Positions 37,082-46,605 of a DNA stretch of 64,000 nucleotides are shown here, in pieces. The DNA comes from Melioribacteraceae bacterium (GTDB lineage Bacteria > Bacteroidota > Ignavibacteria > Ignavibacteriales > Melioribacteraceae), in NCBI GenBank assembly GCA_022181065.1, contig BQMY01000082.1, forward strand, positions 1 to 64,000, written 5' to 3'. The notes under the pieces were generated by a model, which was given only the letters and a program-made list of their open reading frames with translations, was not told the origin of the DNA and did not search any database. The translations under genes were made by a program, and so were the position numbers. Numbering within the stretch: position 1 is the stretch's first letter; each line of letters starts with the position of its first letter.

Positions 37082-37824
37082 TCGATTTAAGCAATAAAAT
37101 TGTTTTTATCACAGGTGGTTCAAAGGGTATCGGAGAAGCCTGTGTAAAACTATTTTGTGAAGTGCACGCAAAAGTGATATTTACATATAACAGTGATGAA
37201 GAGGAAGCGGAAAAAATACAGAAGGCCTATGGTGCCGCGGATATTTATAAAATGGATGTAGGCAGTGAAGATGATGTGAATTATGTAGTAGAGAGTATCG
37301 CGTCAAAATATGGCAGAGTAGATATACTGGTTAATAACGCGGGTATCTGGGAAGGTAATGAACTGGAAAAGATCACTCTTGAACAGTGGGAACGTACACA
37401 GCGTACAAACCTGACTGGAACTTTTTTAGTTACGAAAGCAATCGTTCCATTGATGAAAAAAAACAAGTTCGGGAAAATCATCAATATTTCGTCAACCGCC
37501 TCACAAAGAGGCGAAGCATACTATTCCTTATATGCCGCGAGTAAGGGAGGAATAAACGCTTTCACAAAATCGCTCTCCACCGAGCTGGGCCCATTCGGGA
37601 TTAATGTTAATGCTGTCGCTCCGGGTTGGGTAATGACACCGATGACGGCAAAAGTGTTTGAGGATAAAAAGTATCTCGAGCAGGAAACCAATAAAATTCC
37701 ATTAAGAAGGATCGCAACTCCGGAAGATATAGCTGGTCCGGTATTGTTTTTGGCATCAGAGCTGTCGCGAAACATTACTGGTGCCGTAATAAGTGCCAAT
37801 GGTGGATCAATTTTGTGCGGATGA
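37078..37824 (+). CDS. Short-chain dehydrogenase/reductase (FabG-like)
   Basis: A classical SDR of 248 residues. The NAD(P)-binding motif is TGGSKGIG near the start, NNAG lies in the middle, and the catalytic ISS...Y152xxxK156 is found in YSLYAASKGG. PGWVMTPMT and a C-terminal ANGGSILCG complete the family pattern. It resembles 3-oxoacyl-ACP reductase FabG, but no acyl-carrier or FAS gene is near, so the substrate is open. It overlaps truA (ATGA) and the SRPBCC gene. Confidence 0.9.
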   Translation: MIDLSNKIVFITGGSKGIGEACVKLFCEVHAKVIFTYNSDEEEAEKIQKAYGAADIYKMDVGSEDDVNYVVESIASKYGRVDILVNNAGIWEGNELEKITLEQWERTQRTNLTGTFLVTKAIVPLMKKNKFGKIINISSTASQRGEAYYSLYAASKGGINAFTKSLSTELGPFGINVNAVAPGWVMTPMTAKVFEDKKYLEQETNKIPLRRIATPEDIAGPVLFLASELSRNITGAVISANGGSILCG

Positions 37825-38273
37825 CTATGTTTGAGTTCAGAAAAAAAATAAATATCAAGTGTAATATCGATGACATTTTCAGATTTCATCTCAATCCCGA
37901 AAATATTAATGTAATTTCACCTCCGGGGCTGAATGCGAAGATCGTGAGTATCACGGATAAACCACTAAAATCCGGTAGTGTGGTTAAGCTGGAAGTCTCT
38001 CAATTGGGAATAAAAAGTATCTGGGTGATCGAAATAGTTGAGTACTCATATCCGAGAGTAATTTGTGACCAGCAGAGATCAGGATTCTTTAATTATTGGA
38101 AACATTATCATATATTTGAAGTAGCCGGGGATGAAGTTGAAATGACCGATAAGGTTATTCTCAAACCTCCACTCGGATTGTTGGGTTACATGGCTTATCC
38201 TGCAATTTGGCTTGGATTATCTTTTATGTTCCGTTACAGACATTACAAAACGAAAAAGGTTCTCGAAAAATAA
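37821..38273 (+). CDS. SRPBCC (START-like) ligand-binding domain protein
   Basis: A 150-residue single-domain protein of the SRPBCC/polyketide-cyclase-like fold: FRKKINIKCNIDDIFRFHLNPENINVISPPG at the start, a central VEIVEYSYPRVICDQQ-type core, and RYRHYKTKKVLEK at the end, the usual pattern for family members that bind a small hydrophobic ligand. The start chosen overlaps the previous stop (ATGA at 37821); GTG 37815 and ATG 37827 are alternatives. The stop shares a base with the next ATG. The ligand is unknown. Confidence 0.75.
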   Translation: MTMFEFRKKINIKCNIDDIFRFHLNPENINVISPPGLNAKIVSITDKPLKSGSVVKLEVSQLGIKSIWVIEIVEYSYPRVICDQQRSGFFNYWKHYHIFEVAGDEVEMTDKVILKPPLGLLGYMAYPAIWLGLSFMFRYRHYKTKKVLEK

Positions 38274-38737
38274 TGGAATTTTTGTCTTCGCTTCATCCTG
38301 TTTCGGTTCATTTCCCGATAGCGCTTATTACTGTTTATACATTGGGAGAAATATTCGCGATAGTTAAAAATGAACAGACATACTATAGTTTTACTCTGAT
38401 CTTGCTGCTTTCCGGTATGATCGGAGCGGTGATGTCTGTATTGACAGGGAATCAGGCGATGCATTTTTTACTCGAAAACGCGAATAATGTTTCCACAGAA
38501 CTGGAAGGTCTTGTAGAATCTCACGAAAGTTACGCGAATTATTTTTTATGGTTTTATCTATTTTTTACCGTATTAAGGGTCTATCTGCAAATTTCTAAAA
38601 AAATATTCTTTAAAATACGGTATATTCTTATGATACTTTTGATATTTGGTGCTTTTCTCACCTACGAAACGGGAAGATTGGGAGGTTTACTTGTCCATAA
38701 ATTCGGGGCGGGAACCGAGCTAATTTTGGGTAACTAA
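38273..38737 (+). CDS. DUF2231-type membrane protein
   Basis: A 154-residue membrane protein. The N-terminal LHPVSVHFPIALI is the DUF2231 hallmark (HPxxVHFP). Four or five hydrophobic spans follow, with histidines in or near the membrane (SHESYANYF) that in some relatives are thought to bind haem. The ATG at 38273 shares its A with the previous TAA; an upstream in-frame ATG would lie inside the SRPBCC gene. The outer-membrane-like gene begins one base after the stop. Confidence 0.8.
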   Translation: MEFLSSLHPVSVHFPIALITVYTLGEIFAIVKNEQTYYSFTLILLLSGMIGAVMSVLTGNQAMHFLLENANNVSTELEGLVESHESYANYFLWFYLFFTVLRVYLQISKKIFFKIRYILMILLIFGAFLTYETGRLGGLLVHKFGAGTELILGN

Positions 38738-38738
38738 T

Positions 38739-39326
38739 ATGCGAAAAATCTTACTCATTTTTTTATTCTTAACAACAGTTATTTCGGCACAACTCCTTAC
38801 CTTGGGTCAGGCACGAGGGGCGTTCCTCTCGGTTGAAGTTGGTCCCCGGATTCCTCTTGGTGATCTGGCTAACTACAGCAGTTACGGTCCCGGCTTTAAT
38901 TCCACGTTTTCCTATACTGATAATAAGTTATTCCCGTTTTTTGTTTATGGTACCCTTGGTTACGCGCATTTTCCCGGTGATCAGGATCTGTATAAACAGA
39001 CCAACTATTCGTCTTTTTCAACAAATGTTATTTCGCTAAGCGCGGGTGTAAGATATTACTTCAAACCTTTGCTTGAGAATATTGTTATACTTACACCGGT
39101 AGTGGATGCCGGAGGGTCGATCGGGATATTCGAAAAAGCTCACAGGTATAAAATTGACTCAGGATTATTAAATTTTACCGAAGATACATTTAATGTTGGC
39201 GCGCACGTGGGAGCCGGTTTTTCAATGTTTATTCTGGATGTATTGGGCTACTATAATTATTTTCATGGAAACCAGTTCTTATCTTTAAATTTTAGAGTGA
39301 CAATACCTGTTTACGTAATTTTTTAA
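38739..39326 (+). CDS. Predicted outer-membrane beta-barrel protein
   Basis: A 195-residue protein with a signal peptide (MRKILLIFLFLTTVISAQ). The mature part alternates polar and hydrophobic residues and is rich in Tyr, Phe and Gly (YGTLGYAHFPG, SLSAGVRYYFKPLL, FNVGAHVGAGFSMF). The C-terminus LNFRVTIPVYVIF ends in Phe, as beta-barrels recognised by BAM do. No specific family is recognised. It is tandem with DUF2231 and the crotonase. Confidence 0.7.
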   Translation: MRKILLIFLFLTTVISAQLLTLGQARGAFLSVEVGPRIPLGDLANYSSYGPGFNSTFSYTDNKLFPFFVYGTLGYAHFPGDQDLYKQTNYSSFSTNVISLSAGVRYYFKPLLENIVILTPVVDAGGSIGIFEKAHRYKIDSGLLNFTEDTFNVGAHVGAGFSMFILDVLGYYNYFHGNQFLSLNFRVTIPVYVIF

Positions 39327-39343
39327 CAATTCACAGGATTAGT

Positions 39344-40126
39344 ATGGATTTTAATAATATACTTTTTGAAACAAATAATGGTATCTCGAGGGTAACCATT
39401 AATAGACCTGATAAAATGAATGCTCTTAACGCCGAAACTCTGAAAGAACTAAAATCGGTTTTTACAACTATTAAAAATGATGACAAAATAAATGTAGTTA
39501 TTCTTACAGGTGCAGGGGATAAAGCGTTTGTTGCGGGAGCGGATATCAGCGAACTTAATCAACTTGATCTCCTTAGCGGAAAAGAATTCGCCGAATATGG
39601 TCAGGAAGTATTTAATATAATAGAAAATTTAGGGAAACCGGTTATTGCTGCTGTTAACGGATACGCTCTTGGCGGTGGATGTGAACTTTCCCTTGCATGT
39701 CATATACGTCTGGCGTCAGAATCAGCGAAGTTCGGTCAGCCTGAAGTAAATCTTGGTGTGATACCAGGTTACGGCGGTACACAAAGATTAGCGAGATTGA
39801 TAAATACGGGCAGGGCTCTCGAATTGATCCTGACGGGGGATATGGTAAATTCAGATGAAGCTTACCGATCAGGATTAGTTAATAAGGTTTATCCCGGTGA
39901 AACACTTGTAGAAGAAGCCGAAAAGCTTGCCGCGAAAATAAATAAAAAAGGTCAGATTGCTGTAAGAATGTCAGTCAAGGCTGTTGTAAGCTGCGATGAA
40001 TTGTCTGAAAAAGAAGGGCAGCACCTTGAAGCGGGACTTTTTGCCGTTTGCTGTGGTACAGAAGATTTTAAAGAAGGGACTGCCGCTTTCCTCGAAAAAA
40101 GAAAACCTGAATTTAAGGGTAAATAA
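39344..40126 (+). CDS. Enoyl-CoA hydratase/isomerase (crotonase) family protein
   Basis: A 260-residue crotonase. The oxyanion-hole segments are FVAGADISEL and ALGGGCELSLAC. The two catalytic glutamates expected for hydratases are present, E114 (GGGCE) and E134 (GQPEVNLGVIPG), 20 residues apart as in E144/E164 of the rat enzyme. GGTQRLARL follows. It should hydrate 2-enoyl-CoA, perhaps crotonyl-CoA. It stands alone, with no beta-oxidation partners nearby. Confidence 0.92.
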   Translation: MDFNNILFETNNGISRVTINRPDKMNALNAETLKELKSVFTTIKNDDKINVVILTGAGDKAFVAGADISELNQLDLLSGKEFAEYGQEVFNIIENLGKPVIAAVNGYALGGGCELSLACHIRLASESAKFGQPEVNLGVIPGYGGTQRLARLINTGRALELILTGDMVNSDEAYRSGLVNKVYPGETLVEEAEKLAAKINKKGQIAVRMSVKAVVSCDELSEKEGQHLEAGLFAVCCGTEDFKEGTAAFLEKRKPEFKGK

Positions 40127-40134
40127 ACTGCTAA

Positions 40135-43100
40135 ATGGTTAACAGAAGATTTTACATATTCATTCTGGCAATTATTATTATGTTGCTGGGTTTAACCGGG
40201 TATTACTACTATACTTTGTTGAGAAGCGAGGTAAATACCCAGGCTGATCTGCTTTCTAACCAGGTTACAATTTGCGGTAGAAATGTTTCGATAAATGTTG
40301 AGACTTTTGAAAACGAGCTGAGGTATATTCTCGCTTCGGATGACTGGGAGTTTTTTATAAACGATCCCGAACGTCAGCGATTAAACCGGACAAGAATCAG
40401 GCGGTTATACTCCCGATTTCAGGAAATGCTCGATTCTCTTCATTTTATTTCTAAAAATTCTGTTCTCAAAATAAAAATTGATGAGAACAACTATTATTCG
40501 CAGAAACTTGAACAATTTGATCAGGATCTGGATGAGCTGGAGACAACTTCCGGAATGATCAATCATGATAATGAAGTTGTGCTGATATTGCCTGTGTTCA
40601 GTTCAAGAGGTGAAACAATAGCACAGATTAACGCTTATTTATCTATTGATCGACTCATAAGGGAAGAGTTCAGAAACTATTATATTGGGCAGAATTCCTG
40701 GCAGTTTATTTTCAAGCCTCGAAAGGGTGTTATTTCTTATTATTATAGTGAACCGGACGACAAAAATTTTGACGTTACATTTGATCCATTGGATGAGAAT
40801 GTTATCTCTGAACAGATAGCGCATGGTTACAGAGGGGAGATTGAACACAATATATCTTTCGGGGATGAATCAAAAAAATTGATCTCTGTCTATTATCCTA
40901 TAGAGATTTTTGATCAGGATTACGGTATAATCTTTTCAAATGAAAAGGACGCACTCCTTGTCAGCATACGAAGAAACTTCATAATTATTCTTTCCTTATT
41001 ACTTTTTATTATAGGGATTATCATCGCGGTTTTCTGGTCTATAGTAAACCAGAGGGACGCTGCTTTCGCGGAACTGGCAGAAAACAGGACCGAGCTTTCT
41101 GATCTGGTTGAACAGCAGCAATTACTGCTCACGCATTCGCAGGATTTTGTTTTCAGGTTTGATACTTCGGGTTTAATAAACTATGTGACTGATTCGATAA
41201 AAAGCGTTTTGGGATATGAGCCGGGTGAATTTACAGGGAATTTTTACAAATTTTTAGTCAAGGACCCATCAAATGAATTCAGCTGGAGTTCGATATTAAA
41301 TAAGGTAGAAAGATCAGAATCACCTCAGGAAGTGATCTTACGCGCGCAGAGCAAGGATGATGAAGTCATTTTCCTTGAAATGAACGCAAAACCTATCGTG
41401 GATGAATCGGGTAAATCGAGAGGCGCGATCACAATAGCCAAAGATATTAGTGAGATCTACGCAACAGAACGGCTTCTGGAAGAAAGCAGAGAGCGGTTCA
41501 GGTTCATTACCCAGAATATGAAAGACCTGATTTGTCTTCACACCCCTGAAGGAAAGTTTAGCTATGTATCACCTTCAGTAGAGGAGATATTCGGGTATAA
41601 AGCTGAAGAGTTAACAGGTAAACATCCTGAAGATGTATTTGGGTTTTCGGAGATTAAATTTCTCAAAGGTGATCAGACCGAGGGAACAGTTGATTTTTCA
41701 AAGGAAAGCTTAATCATCTACAAAGCTCGCGGTAAAAATGATAACGGCATATGGATGGAAACTCTCATCCAGCCATTCCTGGACGATGATGGTAAATTAC
41801 AGCGCGCACTTTCTTCTTCACGTGATATAACCGAACGCATGGAGGCTGAAAGCGCACTGCGTGAGAGTGAATCGAGGTTCAAATCTTTATTTAAAGAAGC
41901 TGCAATGGGAATTGCTCAGCTTGATCCAAACTGGAACATCCAGAATATCAATCCATCCCTGATTGCTACTTTGGGCATTGATGAAAATAAACTGATTAAT
42001 ACTGATTTCAGAAATTTTATCGTCACTTCCAATGAAAGTGAGCATATAAATCTGTATCAAAAATTGCGCAGTGGTGAAATAGCGAGTTATATAATTGAGA
42101 GACAGCTGAAAAAAGGTGATTCCGAAACTATTTGGGCGAGAATTACAATTTCGCTTATAAAAGATGAAAATAACAAGCTGAAACACCACATTGTAATGAT
42201 AGAGGATATCACTAAAAAAATTGAACAGGAAGCAGAACTTAAACAAGCCAAAGACGCTGCCGAGGCTGGTTCAAGGGCAAAGTCGGAGTTTCTCGCTACA
42301 ATGAGTCATGAAATACGTACACCGATGAATGGTGTTATTGGTATGACCAGTCTTCTTTCTGAAACAGATCTAGATTTGGAGCAGAAGGAATATGTTGACA
42401 TAATCCGTACAAGCGGTGAATCGCTCATTACATTAATTAACGATATCCTGGATTATTCTAAAATTGAAGCAGGAAGAATGGACCTTGAAGAAGCACCATT
42501 CTCTGTTAATCAGTGTGTGGAGGAAGCCGTAGACCTCCTTGCTACAAACGCTCAGGAAAAGGGTGTTGAAATCGCGTATTTGATTGACACGGAGGTGCCG
42601 GAAGTTATACAGGGTGATATATCACGGTTAAGACAGGTACTCGTGAATCTGCTCGCGAACGCGATAAAGTTTACTCATTACGGCGAAGTATTTATTCACG
42701 TGAGTGTTAAAAAGAAAACCGAAAATGATATTACTCTTCATTTTAAAGTTAAGGATACAGGTATTGGTATCCCTAAGGATAAAATCCGGACTCTCTTCAA
42801 ACCGTTCTCACAGATAGATTCTTCTACAACAAGAAAGTTTGGTGGAACAGGACTTGGACTCGCTATCTGTAAAAAAATTGTATCGCTTATGAATGGTGAT
42901 ATCTGGGTAGAGAGTGAAGAGGGAAGAGGTTCAACGTTCCAGTTTGACATATTAACAACAATTGTATCTGAAAAAGTTGTTCGCGATTACCATTATGAAG
43001 TGTTGTATGATAAAAAAGTTTTGATAATTGATGATAATCATACAAATCTGAAAATATTTGAAACTATTACCGTGAAGTGGGGTATGGAGCCTGTTACGGC

Positions 43101-44217
43101 TGATTCCGGAATAAAAGGAATAACCTCAATTCTCAATGGTGATCAATATGATGTGATAATACTCGACATGCAGATGCCCGGAATGAATGGTCTTGAAGTT
43201 GCGCGCAGAATAAGAGAAGTGTTGAAAGATAAACTTATCCCAATTGTTTTTATTACCTCATTTTCTTTTTCGGAAGAACAGCGCACAGAAGCGAAAAAAT
43301 ATTTGTCAGCCCATCTCACGAAACCTATCAAACAATCTCAGTTGTTTGATGTCCTCTATTTTATTTTTTACACGGAGCCTAACAAAATGACCGAAAATAA
43401 AGGTAGAAACCCGAAGGAGAATTCTCAGTTTGCTGATGAATTCCCTGTCAAAATTCTTGCTGCCGAAGATAATCCTGTAAATCAGAAATTTATCGTTCAT
43501 GTTCTGAAAAAGTTGGGATATGTCGCCGAAGTTGCCGGCACAGGTAAAGAAGTGATCGATTTTCTTGAGAAAAGGGATTATGACCTGATATTTATGGATA
43601 TTCAAATGCCTGTAATGGACGGTTTCGAGGCTACAGAGGTAATTATTAAACGTTATGGCGCGAAACGCCCTAAAATTGTGGCGCTTACAGCTAACGCTCT
43701 TAAAGAGGACAGAGAGAAATGCCTTGAGATGGGTATGGATGATTACATGAGTAAACCTGTTACAGTTAACAAGATAAAAGAAGTGATTGCGAAATTTGGC
43801 GAGGATATACTAAGTAACAAGGTAATAAAGAAAACACAATCGGCTGTGATTGCAGAAAAGGCTCTCGATACTTCACTACTGGATATTGATATAATCTTTG
43901 ACTATTTGGGGAATGATGACGACAAGGCGTTTTTTATTGATGTAGTTAATATGTCAGAGAAAAATATTAATGAGAATATGTCCGGTTTGAAAGAACTTTT
44001 TGCCAAAAAGGATTTTGATGAAGTTAGTAAAACCGCCCATTCGATAAAAGGATTGGCTTTTAATATTGGTGGTAAAAATCTGGGAGAACTGGCAAAAGAT
44101 ATTGAAGATTTCGCAAAACAGGAGAAGAGTAAAGAGATAGAGATTTGTATCGGTAAATTTGATGAGATGAATTCTGCTACTTTCAAACAACTTAAAAAAT
44201 TCCTGAAATCCACGTAG
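40135..44217 (+). CDS. Hybrid sensor histidine kinase with two receiver domains and HPt
   Basis: A 1360-residue inner-membrane sensor. It has a membrane span at residues 6-29, a periplasmic sensor of about 250 residues, a second span at about 282-305, and three PAS-like domains at about 330-440, 455-570 and 580-695. HisKA has H725 (FLATMSHEIRTPMNGV), then HATPase (DTGIGIPKD, GTGLGLAI). Receiver 1 has D1011 (ILDMQMPGMNG) and receiver 2 has D1155 (FMDIQMPVMDG). The C-terminal HPt has H1302 (AHSIKGLA). All four phospho-sites are intact, so the full His-Asp-Asp-His relay is possible. No response regulator with an output domain is nearby. The signal is unknown. Confidence 0.92.
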   Translation: MVNRRFYIFILAIIIMLLGLTGYYYYTLLRSEVNTQADLLSNQVTICGRNVSINVETFENELRYILASDDWEFFINDPERQRLNRTRIRRLYSRFQEMLDSLHFISKNSVLKIKIDENNYYSQKLEQFDQDLDELETTSGMINHDNEVVLILPVFSSRGETIAQINAYLSIDRLIREEFRNYYIGQNSWQFIFKPRKGVISYYYSEPDDKNFDVTFDPLDENVISEQIAHGYRGEIEHNISFGDESKKLISVYYPIEIFDQDYGIIFSNEKDALLVSIRRNFIIILSLLLFIIGIIIAVFWSIVNQRDAAFAELAENRTELSDLVEQQQLLLTHSQDFVFRFDTSGLINYVTDSIKSVLGYEPGEFTGNFYKFLVKDPSNEFSWSSILNKVERSESPQEVILRAQSKDDEVIFLEMNAKPIVDESGKSRGAITIAKDISEIYATERLLEESRERFRFITQNMKDLICLHTPEGKFSYVSPSVEEIFGYKAEELTGKHPEDVFGFSEIKFLKGDQTEGTVDFSKESLIIYKARGKNDNGIWMETLIQPFLDDDGKLQRALSSSRDITERMEAESALRESESRFKSLFKEAAMGIAQLDPNWNIQNINPSLIATLGIDENKLINTDFRNFIVTSNESEHINLYQKLRSGEIASYIIERQLKKGDSETIWARITISLIKDENNKLKHHIVMIEDITKKIEQEAELKQAKDAAEAGSRAKSEFLATMSHEIRTPMNGVIGMTSLLSETDLDLEQKEYVDIIRTSGESLITLINDILDYSKIEAGRMDLEEAPFSVNQCVEEAVDLLATNAQEKGVEIAYLIDTEVPEVIQGDISRLRQVLVNLLANAIKFTHYGEVFIHVSVKKKTENDITLHFKVKDTGIGIPKDKIRTLFKPFSQIDSSTTRKFGGTGLGLAICKKIVSLMNGDIWVESEEGRGSTFQFDILTTIVSEKVVRDYHYEVLYDKKVLIIDDNHTNLKIFETITVKWGMEPVTADSGIKGITSILNGDQYDVIILDMQMPGMNGLEVARRIREVLKDKLIPIVFITSFSFSEEQRTEAKKYLSAHLTKPIKQSQLFDVLYFIFYTEPNKMTENKGRNPKENSQFADEFPVKILAAEDNPVNQKFIVHVLKKLGYVAEVAGTGKEVIDFLEKRDYDLIFMDIQMPVMDGFEATEVIIKRYGAKRPKIVALTANALKEDREKCLEMGMDDYMSKPVTVNKIKEVIAKFGEDILSNKVIKKTQSAVIAEKALDTSLLDIDIIFDYLGNDDDKAFFIDVVNMSEKNINENMSGLKELFAKKDFDEVSKTAHSIKGLAFNIGGKNLGELAKDIEDFAKQEKSKEIEICIGKFDEMNSATFKQLKKFLKST

Positions 44218-44218
44218 G

Positions 44219-45229
44219 TTGTATTTGGAACTGCAAAAAAAAATTATCGCCATCCTGTTCGGAATAGCATTTGTGCTGATCCTGACCAATGTTGTGATTG
44301 ACAATTTTAAGGTAAAACCTGAAAAAACAGTTAAGGAAGAAGTTAGTACCGAACAGCTCGAAAAAAGATTGAACAAGGCTCTTCAGACCTACGGAATAAA
44401 AGAATACTGGGTGGAAAAACGTAATTTCAAGAACTCGGGCAGCGATTCTCTTAAACACAGATTCCTCATTACACTTCCCGGTGATTTGCCTCATATTGAG
44501 GTATTGAGGGAGTTTTTTATACTTAACAATGAGGAAGATGTTAATGTAGTTTCTCATGAAATAAAAGTTGATTTGCAGACGGTCGTTGATGTATATGTTA
44601 ACAATGTTGAGAAACTGAAAGCTACATTTACAACAAAAACCGATACACTAAGGAATTACCCGGTACTTTCATTTGTGCTAACCGGCATTGAGAACCTGGA
44701 TGAGGAGGCGAGGGAAAAAATACTTTCCACCCCTTACGATATTGGTGTCTCCGTAATTCCCTCCGTAGAGGGTGATGGGATCAGGGAAAGCTGCAAACTA
44801 TACAGCAAACCTTTTTTTGTTTGGCTGAATGATAACCTTGAAGAGCCATATCTGTTGGAATCAGACGCGCTCAAGTCAACACTAACCAAATCTATAGCGA
44901 ACATAACAAGCAACTATTCCGATGCGACAGGCTATATAATAGACAACAATTCGGAAGTTTTTAATAGCGTGATATTCAGTTTTTTAAGGGATAGTTTCGC
45001 CGGAAGAAACTCTGTAATTTATAGTGCTTCGAGGTATAAAAAATTAAATTCTACCAGTATAGAGGACTTGCTTTCCAGGATATATTTTTATGCAAGATCA
45101 GCAAATCCCGGAGAAAAAAAAATATTTTTAATCGGAGCCGAAAATTTCCTGAATATCATGGAAGATATCAACAAACTCAGGAAATACGGATACAAACTGA
45201 AGGTTTATCCTCTTAAAGAATATATGTGA
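44219..45229 (+). CDS. Divergent polysaccharide-deacetylase-like (YibQ-type) protein
   Basis: A 336-residue protein with an N-terminal membrane anchor (IIAILFGIAFVLILTNVVI). The C-terminal part follows the YibQ/divergent polysaccharide deacetylase layout: LSFVLTGIENL where YibQ has a VIDD motif, DIGVSVIPSVEGDGIRESCKLYSKPFFVWL, then TGYIIDNNSEVF where YibQ has GINNHMGS. The Asp-Asp and the second His motif are replaced, so deacetylase activity is doubtful. The start is TTG, two bases after the kinase stop, which suggests cotranscription. The family call is tentative. Confidence 0.45.
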   Translation: MYLELQKKIIAILFGIAFVLILTNVVIDNFKVKPEKTVKEEVSTEQLEKRLNKALQTYGIKEYWVEKRNFKNSGSDSLKHRFLITLPGDLPHIEVLREFFILNNEEDVNVVSHEIKVDLQTVVDVYVNNVEKLKATFTTKTDTLRNYPVLSFVLTGIENLDEEAREKILSTPYDIGVSVIPSVEGDGIRESCKLYSKPFFVWLNDNLEEPYLLESDALKSTLTKSIANITSNYSDATGYIIDNNSEVFNSVIFSFLRDSFAGRNSVIYSASRYKKLNSTSIEDLLSRIYFYARSANPGEKKIFLIGAENFLNIMEDINKLRKYGYKLKVYPLKEYM

Positions 45230-45952
45230 TTAATCATTGTTGTAGATAACCGGCATCTGACCATTCCACTTTTCCCAAAGTTTGTCATTGGTACCCAACT
45301 CTTTCATAAAATGAGCAACGTTTATCCTGCTCGTTTTGCCCGAGTTAAAAATCGCGCTGCGTTGAGGTGATTGGAAGAGTGAATATTCAGTTACTACTTT
45401 TGCGTCAATTAACGAATCGGGTCTGACGGCAACCCATTCGATATCATCTGAATTTCCCCCGACATCTTTGCTGAATACTTCAGCGGCTTTTTCGTTATCA
45501 ACATGAGGTGGCACCAAAACTCTGATAATTGATACAACAATCCGCTCCATTAAAGATACTTTTTCACCGGCAAGCTTGTTTACATTTCCTGTGGTGTTCA
45601 TCAAAACATATTTAACAGGAGTTTCACGCTTATTGTCGGCAAAGAATTTAACAATCCTCAAAGCAGTATCGGTAACCAATTTTCGTGGATGACCATACAT
45701 CCCTTTCAGGGTAAGATTATGACCCAGGCAGGAGAAGACAACATCGCAGTTATTAAGGAGTTGATCAAGTGCTTCATCATTCATCTTAAGGACAGTGCCT
45801 TTAACCACTTTAACATTGGACGCATCTTTTACTGCCGCTGGAAGTTTTTCAGGGGAGCGGACCACGATGGTAATCTGGTGCCCGGAATCTATAAGGAAAT
45901 TTGTTAAATGCCTGCCGGTTGCGCCTGTAGCACCGAGTACTAACATATTCAT
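45230..45952 (-). CDS. NAD(P)-binding SDR-like protein (atypical)
   Basis: A 240-residue Rossmann protein of the atypical SDR/NmrA-like group: LVLGATGATGRHLTNFLI at the N-terminus, ITIVVRSPEKLP for the cofactor, and CDVVFSCLG in the middle. The start at ATG 45952 puts the glycine motif at the very N-terminus; an upstream in-frame start adds 24 residues of unlikely sequence. It is convergent with the deacetylase-like gene with no gap. The substrate is unknown. Confidence 0.85.
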   Translation of the reverse strand: MNMLVLGATGATGRHLTNFLIDSGHQITIVVRSPEKLPAAVKDASNVKVVKGTVLKMNDEALDQLLNNCDVVFSCLGHNLTLKGMYGHPRKLVTDTALRIVKFFADNKRETPVKYVLMNTTGNVNKLAGEKVSLMERIVVSIIRVLVPPHVDNEKAAEVFSKDVGGNSDDIEWVAVRPDSLIDAKVVTEYSLFQSPQRSAIFNSGKTSRINVAHFMKELGTNDKLWEKWNGQMPVIYNND

Positions 45953-46183
45953 TTCTATCTCACAATTTATAATTAAGGAATGGATAAAAGATACACATTT
46001 CATTCCTGAAATCAGGTAATACATTTTCGACGAAAGAGTATCTTGAAAGTGCCGTAAATAATAAAAAAATGTTAAGAAAATATTTGCATACCGGAATTAA
46101 TTTTATTTAATTGCAAGTCTGTTATCTTTTAGTAATGAACATAAATGCGGAATAAAAAAACGCGAAAAAGCAAATAAAAGATG
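45953..46183. other. Non-coding gap before the tRNA cluster
   Basis: An AT-rich stretch between the leftward NAD(P)-binding gene and the tRNA promoter. Nothing beyond promoter-like sequence is seen. Confidence 0.6.
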
Positions 46184-46212
46184 TTGCTTTTAAAGAGGAA
46201 AGCATCTATATT
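46184..46212 (+). promoter_or_regulatory. Promoter of the tRNA-Tyr-Gly-Thr unit
   Basis: TTGCTT (46184-46189) and TATATT (46207-46212) are 17 bases apart. TATATTTG also fits the Bacteroidota -7 consensus TAnnTTTG. Transcription would start some 35-40 bases before tRNA-Tyr. Confidence 0.65.
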
Positions 46213-46255
46213 TGTTGTTCGTTGCGAAATTGTTCTGGAAATAATGAATGTTTTT

Positions 46256-46338
46256 GGGGAGGCGCCAAAGCTGGAGAGTTGGGGCGGACTGTAAATCCGT
46301 TGGCTAAGCCTGAGGGGGTTCGATTCCCTCCCTCCCCA
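46256..46338 (+). tRNA. tRNA-Tyr (GTA)
   Basis: Acceptor arms GGGGAGG and CCTCCCC, anticodon GTA in ACTGTAAAT, a long variable arm (class II) and a T-arm with TTCGATT. CCA is not encoded. Confidence 0.95.
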
Positions 46339-46349
46339 CAGAACGAACC

Positions 46350-46426
46350 GCGGGAGTAACTCAGTTGGCTAGAGTCACAGCCTTCCAAGCTGTTGGTCGC
46401 GGGTTCGAGTCCCGTCTCCCGCTCCA
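46350..46426 (+). tRNA. tRNA-Gly (TCC)
   Basis: Acceptor arms GCGGGAG and CTCCCGC, anticodon TCC in CTTCCAA, T-loop TTCGAGT. CCA is encoded (46424-46426). Confidence 0.95.
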
Positions 46427-46437
46427 AAACATACCTT

Positions 46438-46510
46438 GCTGACGTAGCTCAGTCGGTAGAGCACATCCTTGGTAAGGATGAGGTCACCGGTTCAATCCCG
46501 GTCGTCAGCT
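46438..46510 (+). tRNA. tRNA-Thr (GGT)
   Basis: Acceptor arms GCTGACG and CGTCAGC, anticodon GGT in TTGGTAA, T-loop TTCAATC. CCA is not encoded. Confidence 0.95.
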
Positions 46511-46519
46511 CTAGATATC

Positions 46520-46543
46520 AAATGGCAATAAGCCATTTTTTTT
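46520..46543 (+). terminator. Intrinsic terminator after tRNA-Thr
   Basis: Arms AAATGGC and GCCATTT around AATAA, running into eight T. It separates the three-tRNA unit from rpmG. Confidence 0.8.
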
Positions 46544-46605
46544 GTTAATTTTCAACAGTTCACAAATATTTAACACATTACGAACACGGAGCTCTGGAGT
46601 TACGT

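Noticed and set aside
42286-42320. A frameshift or split in the long histidine kinase gene
   Set aside because: The frame is continuous from sensor to HPt, with all domains in the usual order.
46206-46427. Minus-strand 73-codon reading frame with ERETGLEPATNSLEGCDSSQ-like sequence
   Set aside because: This is the antisense translation of the tRNA-Tyr and tRNA-Gly genes, a well-known false protein in databases.
46511-46605. A second tuf gene between tRNA-Thr and rpmG, as in many bacteria
   Set aside because: The gap is under 100 bases and holds only a terminator and the rpmG leader.
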